From the NCBI RefSeq assembly GCF_027887165.1, contig NC_077228.1, positions 213,691,019 to 213,755,018 of the forward strand: a DNA stretch of 64,000 bases. The letters are read 5' to 3'. The notes beneath the pieces are model-generated. The model was not told where the DNA came from. It was given only the letters and a program-made list of their open reading frames with translations, and searched no databases. Numbering within the stretch: the stretch's first letter is position 1; every line of letters starts with the position of its first letter. This DNA is from Monodelphis domestica (Eukaryota > Chordata > Mammalia > Didelphimorphia > Didelphidae). Shown piece by piece: positions 54,795-64,000 of this stretch. The position numbers and the translations under genes were made by a program.

Positions 54795-55903
54795 ACATGG
54801 ACACATTTTGGGTGCTCAGGAGCATGCCTGAGCTACATCAGGATGGACAGGAGGCGGGTGGTAGGACTGACTTGGGGAATGGCCTGAGTCAGAGAATGGG
54901 GCTGACCTGAGGTTCTTCTGGCTGGGGTCTATGCTGGGGGGTGGCAGCAGTGATGGCCCCGGGGACTCCTACACCAAACTGTGCTGCAAGGGCTTTTGCA
55001 TCGACATCCTGAAGAAGCTGGCCAAGGGGGTCAAGTTCTCCTACGACCTGTACCTAGTGACCAATGGCAAGCACGGCAAGAAGGTGCGGGGCATCTGGAA
55101 CGGCATGATTGGTGAGGTAGGTAAGGCCCTGACTACAGCCCCATTAGTAAGATCCCTGGCACTTCCCTGGCACAGGCAACTCACTTCAATTTAATGTTTC
55201 TCTATTAAATACCTACTATGTATAAAATAGTTTTGTGGATACTTTTCCTCCCTTCAATCCAAATTCAATACTTAACCTCTGTTTGTTTCAGTTTCCCCAA
55301 TTGTAAAATGGGGAAAATAATGGGATCTACCTCCCAGAATTGTGAAGATAAAGAAATATTTGTAAAACATTTAGTACTATGCTTGGCTCATAGTAGGTGC
55401 TGTGTGTGTATGTACATATCTAGGTCCATATATATGTACATACATACAGCACCTACTATGTACCACATATATATGCCAGTTATTATTATTATTATTATTG
55501 CCTATTGAGTAGGAAGACCAGAGGGCTACCTGCCCCCACAAAATATGGAACGATTGAGCCTGGGTTGGGTGACAGGTTCCCTGTGTGTCGTGATTTCTTC
55601 TAGAATCTAATTCATTCTAGCTTGATCCTCACCTTATTGAGGGTTTTTGAGGATGAGCCCAGGCTAAGCACCTGGAATGGGGATGAGGATATGGCTGAGG
55701 GCAAGTGTTGGGTACCTGGATCCTTCCCTTCACCACTCCCCTCTCCCAGGTGTACTACAAGCGGGCAGACATGGCCATCGGCTCCCTGACCATCAACGAG
55801 GAGCGCTCGGAGATTGTTGACTTCTCCGTGCCCTTCGTGGAGACGGGCATCAGCGTCATGGTGGCCCGGAGCAATGGCACCGTCTCGCCCTCTGCCTTCC
55901 TGG
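46276..55903 (+). CDS. GRIN2C: GRIN2C, NMDA receptor subunit GluN2C, 5' half (six coding exons)
   Basis: GluN2C is the glutamate-binding subunit of cerebellum-enriched NMDA receptors. Exons: 46276-46689 (acceptor at 46260, so the exon includes 5' UTR), 48523-49121, 51478-51592, 52243-52463 (or to 52454), 54948-55116 (or from 54951), 55750-55903. About 557 residues are visible. Residues 1 to about 20 are a signal peptide ([14 protein letters not shown]). The amino-terminal LIVBP-like domain follows ([41 protein letters not shown]). The S1 half of the ligand-binding domain begins at [15 protein letters not shown] and contains [19 protein letters not shown], whose Arg binds the glutamate alpha-carboxylate in this family. 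N-glycosylation sequons NDT, NVT, NRT and NGT are visible. The last exon ends in phase 1 after SPSAFL. The TM1 exon, pore loop and C-terminus are not in the window. The start was chosen by homology; an in-frame upstream ATG at 46012 lies in pyrimidine-rich intron. Confidence 0.96.
47105..47640 (-). mobile_element. Old L1 fragment in GRIN2C intron
   Basis: ttcttgattctgcttacttc followed by actgcatcagttgcattcat is the recognisable L1 ORF2-end motif in minus orientation. A short TG run at about 47377-47388 interrupts it. Confidence 0.5.
47645..47812 (+). mobile_element. CORE-SINE, 5'-truncated, GRIN2C intron
   Basis: Starts within the head (ttcaaatctgatctcatatt), with core and tail intact, ending in an AT repeat (atatatatatat). 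Confidence 0.88.
47816..47985 (-). mobile_element. MAR1-type SINE
   Basis: Complement of the MAR1 3' block: ttcttggcaaaggtattgaa, gccatttccttctccaactc and aaggaaactgaggcaaacag. It directly follows the preceding SINE. Confidence 0.8.
49766..49985 (+). mobile_element. MAR1-type SINE, plus strand
   Basis: gcaattaggtggcacagtgg at the head, gtgtgaccctggacaagtca in the core, and the MAR1-specific 3' block atgagctggagaaggacaca and aatctcaaatagggtcataa. Confidence 0.88.
50160..50402 (-). mobile_element. MAR1-type SINE, minus strand
   Basis: Near full-length complement: ttttttggcaaagatacagg, cgtttccttctccagttcat, aggtcacacacgcactcagt, ending at the head complement gtgccacctacctgccc. Confidence 0.9.
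51230..51425 (+). mobile_element. CORE-SINE, diverged, ends ~50 bp before a GRIN2C exon
   Basis: agctgggtgtccctgggcaa core and tagtgattctaaaaaagaag tail. Its A-rich 3' end at about 51425 is only ~50 bp from the acceptor of the exon starting at 51478. Confidence 0.85.
52464..52513 (+). repeat. (TG)n(CG)n microsatellite at GRIN2C exon 5 donor
   Basis: About 17 TG units followed by CG units begin at the GT of the splice donor after CAG at 52461-52463. Alternating purine-pyrimidine sequence of this kind can adopt Z-DNA. Confidence 0.95.
53338..53526 (+). repeat. (GA)n microsatellite, GRIN2C intron 5
   Basis: About 190 bp of GA dinucleotides with occasional GACA, AAAG and GGGA interruptions in the first half and a purer second half (about 53443-53515). 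A strict purine strand capable of triplex DNA. Confidence 0.95.
53580..54735 (-). mobile_element. Old L1 fragment split by a SINE, GRIN2C intron 5
   Basis: Both sides of the SINE at 53936-54122 read as diverged minus-strand L1 ORF2 (tccggattattctcctggatcagtt-like sequence near 54360-54380, caaccccttgttttccagtt near 54484, caactccaccaagaatatta near 54630). The SINE is the later arrival. Confidence 0.55.
53936..54122 (+). mobile_element. CORE-SINE inside old L1
   Basis: ggggcagctaggtaacacag to actaagacagaaagtaagcg, interrupting minus-strand L1 sequence. Confidence 0.9.
54759..54793 (+). repeat. (GT)n microsatellite, GRIN2C intron 5
   Basis: A pure GT run of about 35 bp lies 155 bp before the acceptor of the following GRIN2C exon. 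Confidence 0.95.
55265..55400 (+). mobile_element. MIR-like SINE, GRIN2C intron 6
   Basis: gtttcagtttccccaattgt, aaatggggaaaataatggga and cttggctcatagtaggtgc in MIR order. Confidence 0.65.
55389..55460 (+). repeat. Hairpin in GRIN2C intron 6
   Basis: catagtaggtgctgt at 55389-55403 pairs with acagcacctactatg at 55446-55460, and the pairing extends inward through gtatgtacatat with a 2-nt bulge to a loop of about 10 nt. It grew from the 3' end of a MIR-like repeat (cttggctcatagtaggtgc). Confidence 0.75.
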
Positions 55904-57204
55904 GTGAGCTAGGAGTGGAGAGGGAGGGAATCAGGGCTGCCATTTGGGTGCCTGGGAAGGGAATAGTGTTGGGGGAGGGAGAAGGTCTTGAGGAAATCCT
56001 TGGCAGCTAATACTGATCATCATGGTGTGGTATGAAGAACACTAGACTTGGAATCTGAGCTCAAAGCCTGACTTTGATGTTTCTACTTGTGTGGCCTTGT
56101 CTGAAGTCACTTTAACTCTATGGGCCTCCATTTTCTCATCTGTAAAATTAGGAACTTAGACAAGATCTTAGCCCTGGAGTCCATGAATATGTTTTAGGAA
56201 GTCTGTGAAATTAGATAAGAAAAACGATTATTTTTTTTCTGTATTTTCTCTAACCTCTAACTGAAATTTAGTATTTTCCTTAGTTATTTAAAGTTTTTTT
56301 TCTTCTGAGAAGGGGTCCATAAGCTTTCCCAGACTTCCAAAGAGAGTCCATAACACAAAAAAAGACAATAATCCTTGGAATAGAGCCGGGGTGGCAAAAC
56401 TTTTTGAGACTGAGTGCCCAAACTGCATCCTCATGCCGTATGTGAGCCCCCATGCCTCTTACCCCAAACAGAGAAGGGAGGAAGTGTTCCCATTGGGCGA
56501 CTGGGCAGAATATGGGTGATGAGAGAAATGTCCTCAGATGTGGTGGAGAAGGGGAGGGGAGCAGCCCCCTCTGGCACATGTGCCATAGGTTCACCAACAC
56601 AGGAATAGAGGATCTCTTAGGTTCCTTCTAGTTCTGTTATTCTGCAACCTTATCATTTCTCAGGGTTGAGAGGAGAATTGGGTCTTTTTCTCAACTTTCA
56701 GACTTCTTTCTTTATTCCCTACTATCAGGGCTAGATCCCCTCCTCAAAGTAGGCCAGGGCTTTTCTAGGACCTTGAGGCCTTTTCTTCCCTTGGCTCTAC
56801 TAGGTTCCTTGAATCTTGTCTACTGGGGTCAGAGAGAGCAGAGTGGGCAGTAGAGTGTCTAGGGGTCAGGAGAGTACTACTTTCTTTCCCCCCAGGCTCC
56901 CCAAGAGAAATTGGAATTAGGGCAAGTTCTCTCTCAGGCATCTGGCACACTCAAGTCAGCAAACCTTTTGGGAACAGCTTCTCTGCACAAGAGACTGAGA
57001 AGGAGCCTCTTTCCCCCATCTAATCCATCCTTCATGTCACTGCCAGGCCAACAATACTTATGCAAATATAACAGGAGACAGAGCAGCTCTGAAAGCAGTA
57101 AGGACACCTGTACATGCTCTGAGCTGTAGGCAAGGCCCTTCCAACACACATTCCCCTCTTGGTAGTCCTTTACAGCTTCCTGAATCCTTTTTAAAACTCC
57201 CTTT

Positions 57205-57352
57205 AGAATATTGCCTCAGACACTTCCCTGTTGTGTGACCCTGGGCAAGTCACTTGACCCCCATTGCCTAGCCCTTACCACTCTTCTGCCTTGGAGCCAA
57301 TACACAGTATTGATTCCAAGATGGAAGGTAAAGGCTTTAAAAAAAAAACAAC
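57205..57352 (+). mobile_element. CORE-SINE, 5'-truncated, GRIN2C intron 7
   Basis: Starts at gcctcagacacttccctgtt; core, tail and A-tail are present. Confidence 0.9.
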
Positions 57353-58149
57353 ACAATAAAACAACTCCCTTTAGAAGGGAAAGAACATGAATCATGCAAC
57401 CATGGGAAATTTTCTTTAATCAATAAAATTAAATTTTAAAAAATAAAATAAAACTCCCTTTAAGCCCCCTTTTCAATCTCCCTTTAGATTTAGAGCAGGC
57501 CCAGCATGCTTTGCCTAGAACCAGCCCATGTGGATGTTTGGGGGGCAAATTCTCTAGAATACATATTGGAGGGGCCCTTCCTCTGACTTGTATAGTACAA
57601 GTAACCCGACTGTTCCAAGAAGTGACCCCTCATGAAGGGCTTGGCTTCAGTGGCTACTGGTTGGCTGGCTGACTATAAACTCCAGTCTAGTCCAGGCTAG
57701 TGCTCTGGTAGCTCTTCCAACTTTCCAAAGTTCACAGTGTAGTAATCTGGTCCATTTTGTCTCTAATTCTCACCTAGGAGGAATGCCACTGGGTCATAAG
57801 AAACATGGGTGGATGAGCTCCGAGCAAAATGGTGGCCTGGATGGGGAGGTTAGGCAGTTTGGGCTTTGCCTATCACTGGTGTCACCTCTCTCCCACCTAG
57901 AGGGTCTACAGAAGTTCTTGCCTTGCTGGCTACCAGGGAAGTGAGGTCAATCTCAAGCAGACCTTCCTGTCCCTTTTGTAGGCACATTTGGGTTCTGGTT
58001 GGCAGCCAATTAAAAGGCTTTTTGTCTCTGACTGGGAACAGGGTATCGTTGAATACTCTGAATTGGAGGAAGGGTCTCTCTAACACCAGCTCCTAGAGAC
58101 AAGTCGCCAACCTTCTCTGCAGGCAGAGCCATGCTACCCTCATTGATCA

Positions 58150-58520
58150 GTCCCCCATGATCCATCAGTCTGACTATCACTCCTCTACAAAACCTTTCAT
58201 TGGCTCCCTACTGCCTACAGAATCACGGTCAGACTGCTCAGTCCAGTGTATTTAGCTTCAGCCCTCCACAGTCTGGCATTAATCCAGCTTTCCTGCTTTC
58301 CCTCCCCGCCGAGGGCTATGCTCCAACCAAATGGAATTGATCTCTGTTCTTGGATCACCTTGTACTTGCCCGTCTCCCTGCTTTGCTCATGCTCTATTCC
58401 CTATGCCTCGAATATCCTCCCTCCCTCTCTTTACCTGATGAATCCCTATCCATCTTTTAAAGTCCAACTCCAAAACCACTTCCTCCAGAAAGCCTTTCTT
58501 GTTTGTCCAAGTCAGTAATG
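58150..58520 (+). mobile_element. L2/CR1-like LINE 3' region
   Basis: cctttcattggctccctact, gcatgcctcgaatatcctcc-type sequence near 58401 and cacttcctccagaaagcctt follow the order of the ancient mammalian L2 3' region (homologous phrase: cctcctccagaagcctttcc). Confidence 0.65.
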
Positions 58521-58567
58521 TCCTTTTCCCACTCAAATGCTATAAAATACTTTTGAAAAATACCCAT

Positions 58568-58762
58568 CTTGGGGCAGCAGGGTGACTCAGAGGATTGAGA
58601 ACCAGATCTAGAGATGGGAGGTCCTGGGTTCAAATTTGACTTCAGATACTTCCTGGCTGTGTCACCCTGGGCAAGTGACTTAACCCCCATTGCTTAGCCA
58701 TTACTGCTCTTCTGCCATGGAACCAATATATACTGATTCTAAAAAGGTAAGAATTTAAAACA
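58568..58762 (+). mobile_element. CORE-SINE, GRIN2C intron 7
   Basis: Full-length copy (ggggcagcagggtgactcag) with a 3' deletion near tatatactgattctaaaaag. Confidence 0.92.
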
Positions 58763-59164
58763 AAAATCCATCTGATATACTTATGTATTTTAGCTAGCTA
58801 CAAGGTATTCATGTGATATGCCATTATTGGACTAAGCATATGAGGGCAGCATATATTGGGGAAACTACCTGATGTCTAGTCAAAAAACCTGCTGAATTCA
58901 AGCCTAAACCCTTATACTCACAATCTGTTTGATCATGAACATGTCATTTAAACCCCATGCCTCAGTTTCCTTACCTACCTAATGGAACCAGTAAAGCTTG
59001 CCTGTTTCATAGGATTGGTGTGAGAAAAGTAACTTATAAGCTTTAAAGTTCTAAAAAATGTATTATTACTATTATTGATTTTTGCAGTATCCATAGGACC
59101 CAGTTAGTAAATGTTTGTTAGATTGATTGAATGGAGCAAGTCAGTCAGTCAGTCAGCACTCATT

Positions 59165-59420
59165 CCTTCATTATTGTTTTGTTTAGTCATTTTTGAGTCA
59201 TGCCTGACTCTTCATGACCTCTTGTGGGGTTTTCTTGGCAAAGATACTAGAGTGGACTGTATTTTCCATCTCTGGCTCATTTTTTAAAATAAAGAAACTG
59301 GGGCAAACAGGGTTAAGTGACTTGCCCAGGGTCACATAGCTAGTAAGTATCTGAGATGGGATTTGAACTCAGGAAGACTCATCTTCCTGACTTTAAGCCT
59401 TGCCACCTTGCTGACCTAAT
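59165..59420 (-). mobile_element. MAR1-type SINE, minus strand
   Basis: ttgagtcatgcctgactctt, ggttttcttggcaaagatac, aggcacactg-poor core aagtgacttgcccagggtca and gatttgaactcaggaagact are the MAR1 complement. Confidence 0.88.
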
Positions 59421-60639
59421 CATTCCTTGAACCACCATTCATTAAGTCGTAATTGAGGGCTGGGTAAGGTGCTAAAGGACCCCAAAATGAGAGAAGATCC
59501 AGGAACCCAAGTGACCATCTAGTGCCTCTAACACATCAGATAAATGGGCATCCGACCTTGACTCAAGCTTTCACGTTTGAACGGTTCTAATGGTTAGGGA
59601 GTTTCTCTTGACTAGGCACATCAGGCTTCTGGGTTTAATTTGTCTTTGCCCAGCTTCTGTTCACTGCCACTTGTTCTGACTATGGTGTTGGACAGAACAA
59701 ATCTTCTGTTTCCTTTGCCAGATCGTTATGCATATTCCATGACCCTTGGCTGTGCCTCTGTCTACATCTTCTCTCTTGGTGCTGTCATTAGCTCACATGG
59801 GTTTAATGATCATCTCTATGCCGAGGGAAGCCCAGACCTCCAGAGGAAGCCCCAATCTCTCTCCTGGGTTGGGGTCCCGTACCCAGGGCTACCTGCCAAG
59901 TTTGTTGTCCAACAGATATTTCAAGCTCAATGTTCTCTTCCCTCCCCAAACCATCCCTCTTCCAAACTTCCCCCCAGCCTCTTACAGCCTTCATGTCATT
60001 TTCATTCATTCCACATAATAATGAACATTAACATCACCTTTCAAGGTTGTGAGAGCCCATTTTAGAGCCCTGAAAGGTTGTGACTATCACAGATGGGAAA
60101 ACTGAAGCAGGTCGAGGCGTTGTGACTGGTCCAGGTTCATACAGCTAGCAGGTGTCTAAGATAAGATACGAACTCAGGTCTTCCTAACTCCAGTTCCGCC
60201 ATTTTTCTACCAATCTATCTGCCTTGGATGTATCTGACTGATTGCCAGATGTTGACTGTTCTTTCTCCTATGACATCTCTCGTACCTGTCTCCTTCTCCC
60301 TGCTCATACGGCCACTATCCATGTTTCATATAGACATTTCCATAGGCTTCCAATTGGTTTCCCAGCCTCAGGGTCTCTCTACTTCAATCCAAAGTTGCAA
60401 TTCTGCTCCTTAAATCTAATTTATGCATGAGTCAAAAGACATCACTAGTGATGTTGTTTTGGTCCTCTGAGTTTGAGGGACAACTAACTGATCTATCTTC
60501 CACAAAGCTACCAAAGAGACTTTACTAATGCATGGGTCAGACCACAGCACCACCCTATTCAGTAAACTCCAATGCCTCGCAATTATTTCTGTGATCAAAT
60601 AGAGATGCCTCAGATAGAGGTATTTAAAAGTCCTTCACT

Positions 60640-60768
60640 CAAGTCTGGCCTCAGACACTTCCTAGCTGTGTGACCCTGGGCAAGTCACTTAACCCCAACT
60701 GCCTATCCCTTACTGCTCTTCTGCCTAGGAACCCATATCAATTCCAAACCAGAAGGTAAGAGGTTTTT
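60640..60768 (+). mobile_element. CORE-SINE, host of a nested SINE
   Basis: 5'-truncated copy ending ccagaaggtaagaggttttt, whose tail carries the target duplication of the next element. Confidence 0.88.
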
Positions 60769-61014
60769 TGTTGTTGTTGTTGTTGTTTTTTGTTGTTTGT
60801 TTTTTGGGTTTTTTTTTTAAACCCTCACCTTCCATCTTGGAGTCAATACTGTGTATTGGCTCCAAGGCAGAAGAGTGGTAAGGGCTAGGCAATGGGGGTC
60901 AAGTGACTTGCCCAGGGTCACATAGCTGGGAAGTGTCTGAGGTCAGATTTGAACCCAGGACCTCCTGTCTCTAGGCTTGGCTCTCAATCCACTGAGCCAC
61001 CCAGCTGCCCCCAT
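60769..61014 (-). mobile_element. CORE-SINE nested in the tail of another, with target duplication
   Basis: Full-length minus-strand copy (complement of head at 61000-61012, long T/G-T-T tail at 60769-60815). GGTAAGAGGTTTTT is present at 60755-60768 and again at 61015-61028, a 14-bp target duplication. Confidence 0.93.
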
Positions 61015-61825
61015 GGTAAGAGGTTTTTAAAAATAAATAAATAAATAAAGTTCTTCGCAGCCCAGCCCTATCCTATCTTTTCAATCTTATTAAACATTGA
61101 CCCTTTTATGCGTGCTACAGTGGAGCCAAACCAGCTTTCTTCCTGCCCCTCATCTCTGGCACTCCATCTCCCATTACCAAACCTTTGCAATGGTTGTCTC
61201 CCACACCAAGAATATATGCCCTCCCATCTCAGCCTCTTAGAATCCCTACTCTCCTTCGAGATTCAGCTCAAATGCCTTTCCTAAGCCCCCTCCCCACCCC
61301 AGCTCCTAGTGGTTCCTCCCCACTCCCGAATAGTTTATAATTTTATCATCTCTTCTGGCTAGACCCTAAGGTCTTCAAAGCCACAGATATTTCTCTCCTG
61401 CCTAAAGACACGCCTGGATCACCCCATCCTTGAAGAAAACCCTTTGCTTGATCAGACGTCTCCCTGATCCTGTTATCTTATATTTTTTCTCCATCAAACT
61501 CCTAGAAAAATCTTCCTATAAGTGTTGCCTATAATCTCTTGCCTCAGCCCCTCGCAGTCTGACCCCAGACCTCACCACTGATCTGAAATCGCCCTCTCCA
61601 AGGTTACCTCCCAGTGGTTTCTTAATTGCACATAGCAGGCACTTAAGCTTGTTGGGTTGGATTGGATGGGCATGGTGACTCTATGAAGAATATGCCAGAA
61701 GAAGACCAGCTCTGGTAGGTACTATCCCCCAAGGTGGAAAGGCTTCCAGCTCCAGAACTGTGTGTATCTGTTGTTAGTCAAGGACCAGCCCAAGTTTACA
61801 GGGGCTGGTCAACAAGAGTTTGGTC

Positions 61826-62110
61826 AGGGACAGCTAGGTGGCTCAGTAGACCCAGAGCCAGGCTTGGAGATGTTGGGTGGGGGGTTCAAATCTAGCATCA
61901 GACACTTCTTAGCTGGGTGGCCCTGGGCAAGTCACTCAACCCCATTTGGAGGAAACCCAGTTTCCTCATTGAAAAAAATGAGCTGGAGAAAGAAAATACA
62001 TTGTTTTGTATTGGATCCAAGGCAAAAGAAGAGATTTGAACTCAGGAAGACTCATCCTCCTGACTCTAAACCTGGTACTCTATTTTCCTTGCCACAAGGT
62101 AATTAAAAAA
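61826..62110 (+). mobile_element. MAR1-like SINE, rearranged
   Basis: The head is CORE-SINE-like (gggacagctaggtggctcag) and the 3' block MAR1-like (cagtttcctcattgaaaaaa, tgagctggagaaagaaaata). It is followed by a MAR1-complement-like segment (gatttgaactcaggaagact at about 62033). Confidence 0.65.
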
Positions 62111-63252
62111 AAAACAACCCAAAACAAGAGTTTGGTCTTTGGCTTTCCCCCAAGTGTGGGTGGAATTCCCTTCCCAAGGCTCATCTGACCAGCTCATCTT
62201 ACCCAGCATCTCCTTTGTGTGCACTGGGGGGAGGAGGGGTCGGAGGATAAAAGTTTTGGCATGGCACCGCCCCCTCTCTCTGTTTCCCAGAACTCAGCTG
62301 GGGAGCCTGGCTCAGAGCCAGGCAGTGGTCACTTAGGTTAGATTAGGCTTTAATCTGCTTTCTCTAATCTTTGGGGATTATTAATAAAACTCTATGGAAA
62401 ATAAGAACCTGGAGTTATTGTTATTAATTTAATTTTAAATTTTACACCCATAATAATGAAACTATCTACCAAATTGTGGAGGGGTCTGGAGCTGTGGGAG
62501 TCAGGACTATGCTTTCAGGACAGATTGAAGTCAAAGCCCAGAAGACTGAGAGAGAGTTTGAGGTAATAGTGACATATCAAAGGGCTGGATCTGGAGTCAG
62601 AGGACCTCAGTTCAAATCTCAGCTTGGCCACTCTTACTTGCCTGAGTGAACTTTGTCACCCAGGCCTCATTTTTCTCATCTATTAAATGAAGGGGTTGGA
62701 CTCAATGGCCTCTAAGATCTCTAAATCTTTGATCCTCTGATAAATGGAAATATCTAGAAGATATTTAGGATTTTTAGAGATATCCAAATGTTTGCAAAAG
62801 AGGTCAGGACTTAAAGTATATATCTATGAGTCATAGCATCATAGAGGCCATAGAGTCCCAACCTCTTCATTTTACAAATTGGGAAACTGAGGCAAAGAAA
62901 GGCAAAAAGACTCAGGATCACTCAGCTGACAAATGTCTGAATTGGAATTTAAACCCATATCTTCCTGCCTCTAAGTCCGGTGTTCTAACCACTCTGCCCT
63001 GTATCTACCTGGTGGTGACTTTTGGTTCTTTGAGCATAAAAAAGTCTTAATTCCTTATGGAAGGGGGGAAAAAGATGATCAAAGGGTTGAAAATTGTGCC
63101 TTGAAAATTGAGTAAGTCAGAGGGCAGAAATGTAGGAAAGACCTGAGAAAGTTTTTCTCCTCTGAGAAGAGAAGGAAGGAGCAGTCAGAGAGGTAGAAGG
63201 AAAGTAAAGATATTTAGATATATAAAAGGATTAAGTCAAGAGTGAGAGGATT

Positions 63253-63452
63253 AGGGGCAGCTAGGTAGCACAGTGGATACAGCCCCAAGTCTGGAGGTGG
63301 GAGGACTTGGGTTCAGATTTGATGTCCAATCTGTGTGACCCTGGGCAAATCACTTAACTCCAATTGCCCAGCCCTTACCACTCCTGCCTTGGAACTGATA
63401 CTTAGTATTGATTCTAAGACAGACAGAAGGTTAGGGTTTTGGTTTTTTTTAA
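63253..63452 (+). mobile_element. CORE-SINE, GRIN2C intron 7
   Basis: ggggcagctaggtagcacag to agacagacagaaggttaggg, with a short deletion in the head-core junction. Confidence 0.92.
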
Positions 63453-63667
63453 AGAAAAAGACAAAGAAGAAAAGGAGAGTTGGCACAATGCCTCTAGGAT
63501 ACATATCATGAAATGGCATAAGAGGATGAGGAAAACATTTATTTCCTTGGTGATTAGGAGGTCCCTGGTGTCCTTGGAAAGAACAGATTTAATTGGGTAG
63601 GAGGCAGGTCAGATTGCAAGGGGTTAAAGAGAGATCAATGGAGGCAAATGGGGACAGATTGCTCCTC

Positions 63668-63885
63668 TCCTTTTTTATTTTTAACCCTTACCTTCTGTCT
63701 TGGAATCAATACTGTGTTTTGGTTCTAAGGCAGAAGAGTGGTAAGGGCTAGGCAATGAGGGTTAAGGGACTTGCCCAGGGTCACACAGCTGGGAAGTGTC
63801 TGAGGCTAGATTTGACCTAGAACCTCTCATTTTTAGGCCTGACTCTCAATCCACTGAGCCACCCAGCTGCCCTCCCCCCCCCCAT
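63668..63885 (-). mobile_element. CORE-SINE, minus strand, GRIN2C intron 7
   Basis: Full-length complement from aacccttaccttctgtcttg to gagccacccagctgccctcc, ending in a C-run. Confidence 0.93.
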
Positions 63886-64000
63886 TTGGAGGGGCCCTGT
63901 TCTAGAGTAGAGATTGAAAATTCCTGGAAGCCCAAAGGTGCATCCTCCTTGATCTGTAGAGGGAGGAAATACCCCCAGAAACTTCCAAATTCTGGGCATT

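Larger units (their letters stand above)
60480..61480 (+). mobile_element. L2-like LINE fragments separated by SINEs
   Basis: 60500-60605 (accacagcaccaccctattc, taaactccaatgcctcgcaa) and 61055-61480 (cccagccctatcctatcttt, ctttcctaagccccctcccc) read as consecutive parts of one L2-like 3' region in + orientation, opened by the SINE pair at 60640-61014. Confidence 0.5.
55904..64000 (+). other. GRIN2C: GRIN2C intron 7, open at the window end
   Basis: The donor GTGAGC at 55904 opens an intron of more than 8 kb. No TM1 exon sequence (expected to start with the codon remainder for Glu and continue PYSPAVWVMMFVMC in human) was found on reading to 64000. It holds the SINE, MAR1 and L2-like copies listed separately. 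Confidence 0.75.

Overview
This is vertebrate nuclear DNA, almost certainly from a marsupial. The genes are split into exons by GT-AG introns. The window is full of near-identical tRNA-derived CORE-SINEs (head ggggcagctgggtggctcag, core agctgtgtgaccctgggcaa, tail near attgattctaaga) and MAR1-type SINEs, both marsupial-specific as far as I know, together with marsupial-style L1 elements. The species cannot be resolved from the sequence alone.

There are two real genes, both on the + strand. FDXR (mitochondrial ferredoxin/adrenodoxin reductase) is complete: 12 coding exons from 29438 to 40665, 493 codons, a GC-rich CCAAT/GC-box promoter and two AATAAA signals at about 41.1 kb. GRIN2C (NMDA receptor subunit GluN2C) starts at 46276 and is cut by the window end; six coding exons to 55903 encode the signal peptide, the amino-terminal domain and the S1 half of the glutamate site, and the transmembrane exons are not in the window. 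The human locus has FADS6-FDXR-GRIN2C in the same orientation. Where FADS6 would be expected, upstream of FDXR, only a broken, compressed relic of a FADS6-like desaturase is visible (about 16.41-16.64 kb).

Layout. 1-16 kb: AT-rich, no intact gene; old L1 3' ends, SINEs, an endogenous retrovirus protease/reverse transcriptase relic (8.8-9.5 kb, minus), an isolated Gag zinc knuckle (5.15-5.34 kb, minus) and a 1.2-kb element bounded by 49-bp inverted repeats (10.57-11.78 kb). 16.4-16.65 kb: FADS6-like relic. 17-21 kb: a run of same-strand SINEs and LTR-like sequence. 21.6-28 kb: an LTR-like promoter block, a tRNA-Met pseudogene, a young L1 (22.3-26.0 kb, minus) with an 826-codon reverse transcriptase ORF, an internal deletion and an apparent short 3' transduction, and a second L1 on the + strand split by a 584-bp LTR-like insertion. 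29-41 kb: FDXR. 41.8-43.2 kb: CpG-rich probable GRIN2C promoter. 46.3-64 kb: GRIN2C 5' half, whose last visible intron exceeds 8 kb and is filled with SINE, MAR1 and L2-like repeats.

The two intact genes are neighbours without an evident functional link: FDXR feeds electrons to mitochondrial P450s and iron-sulfur assembly, and GRIN2C is a synaptic receptor subunit. No CRISPR array or bacterial-type system is present.
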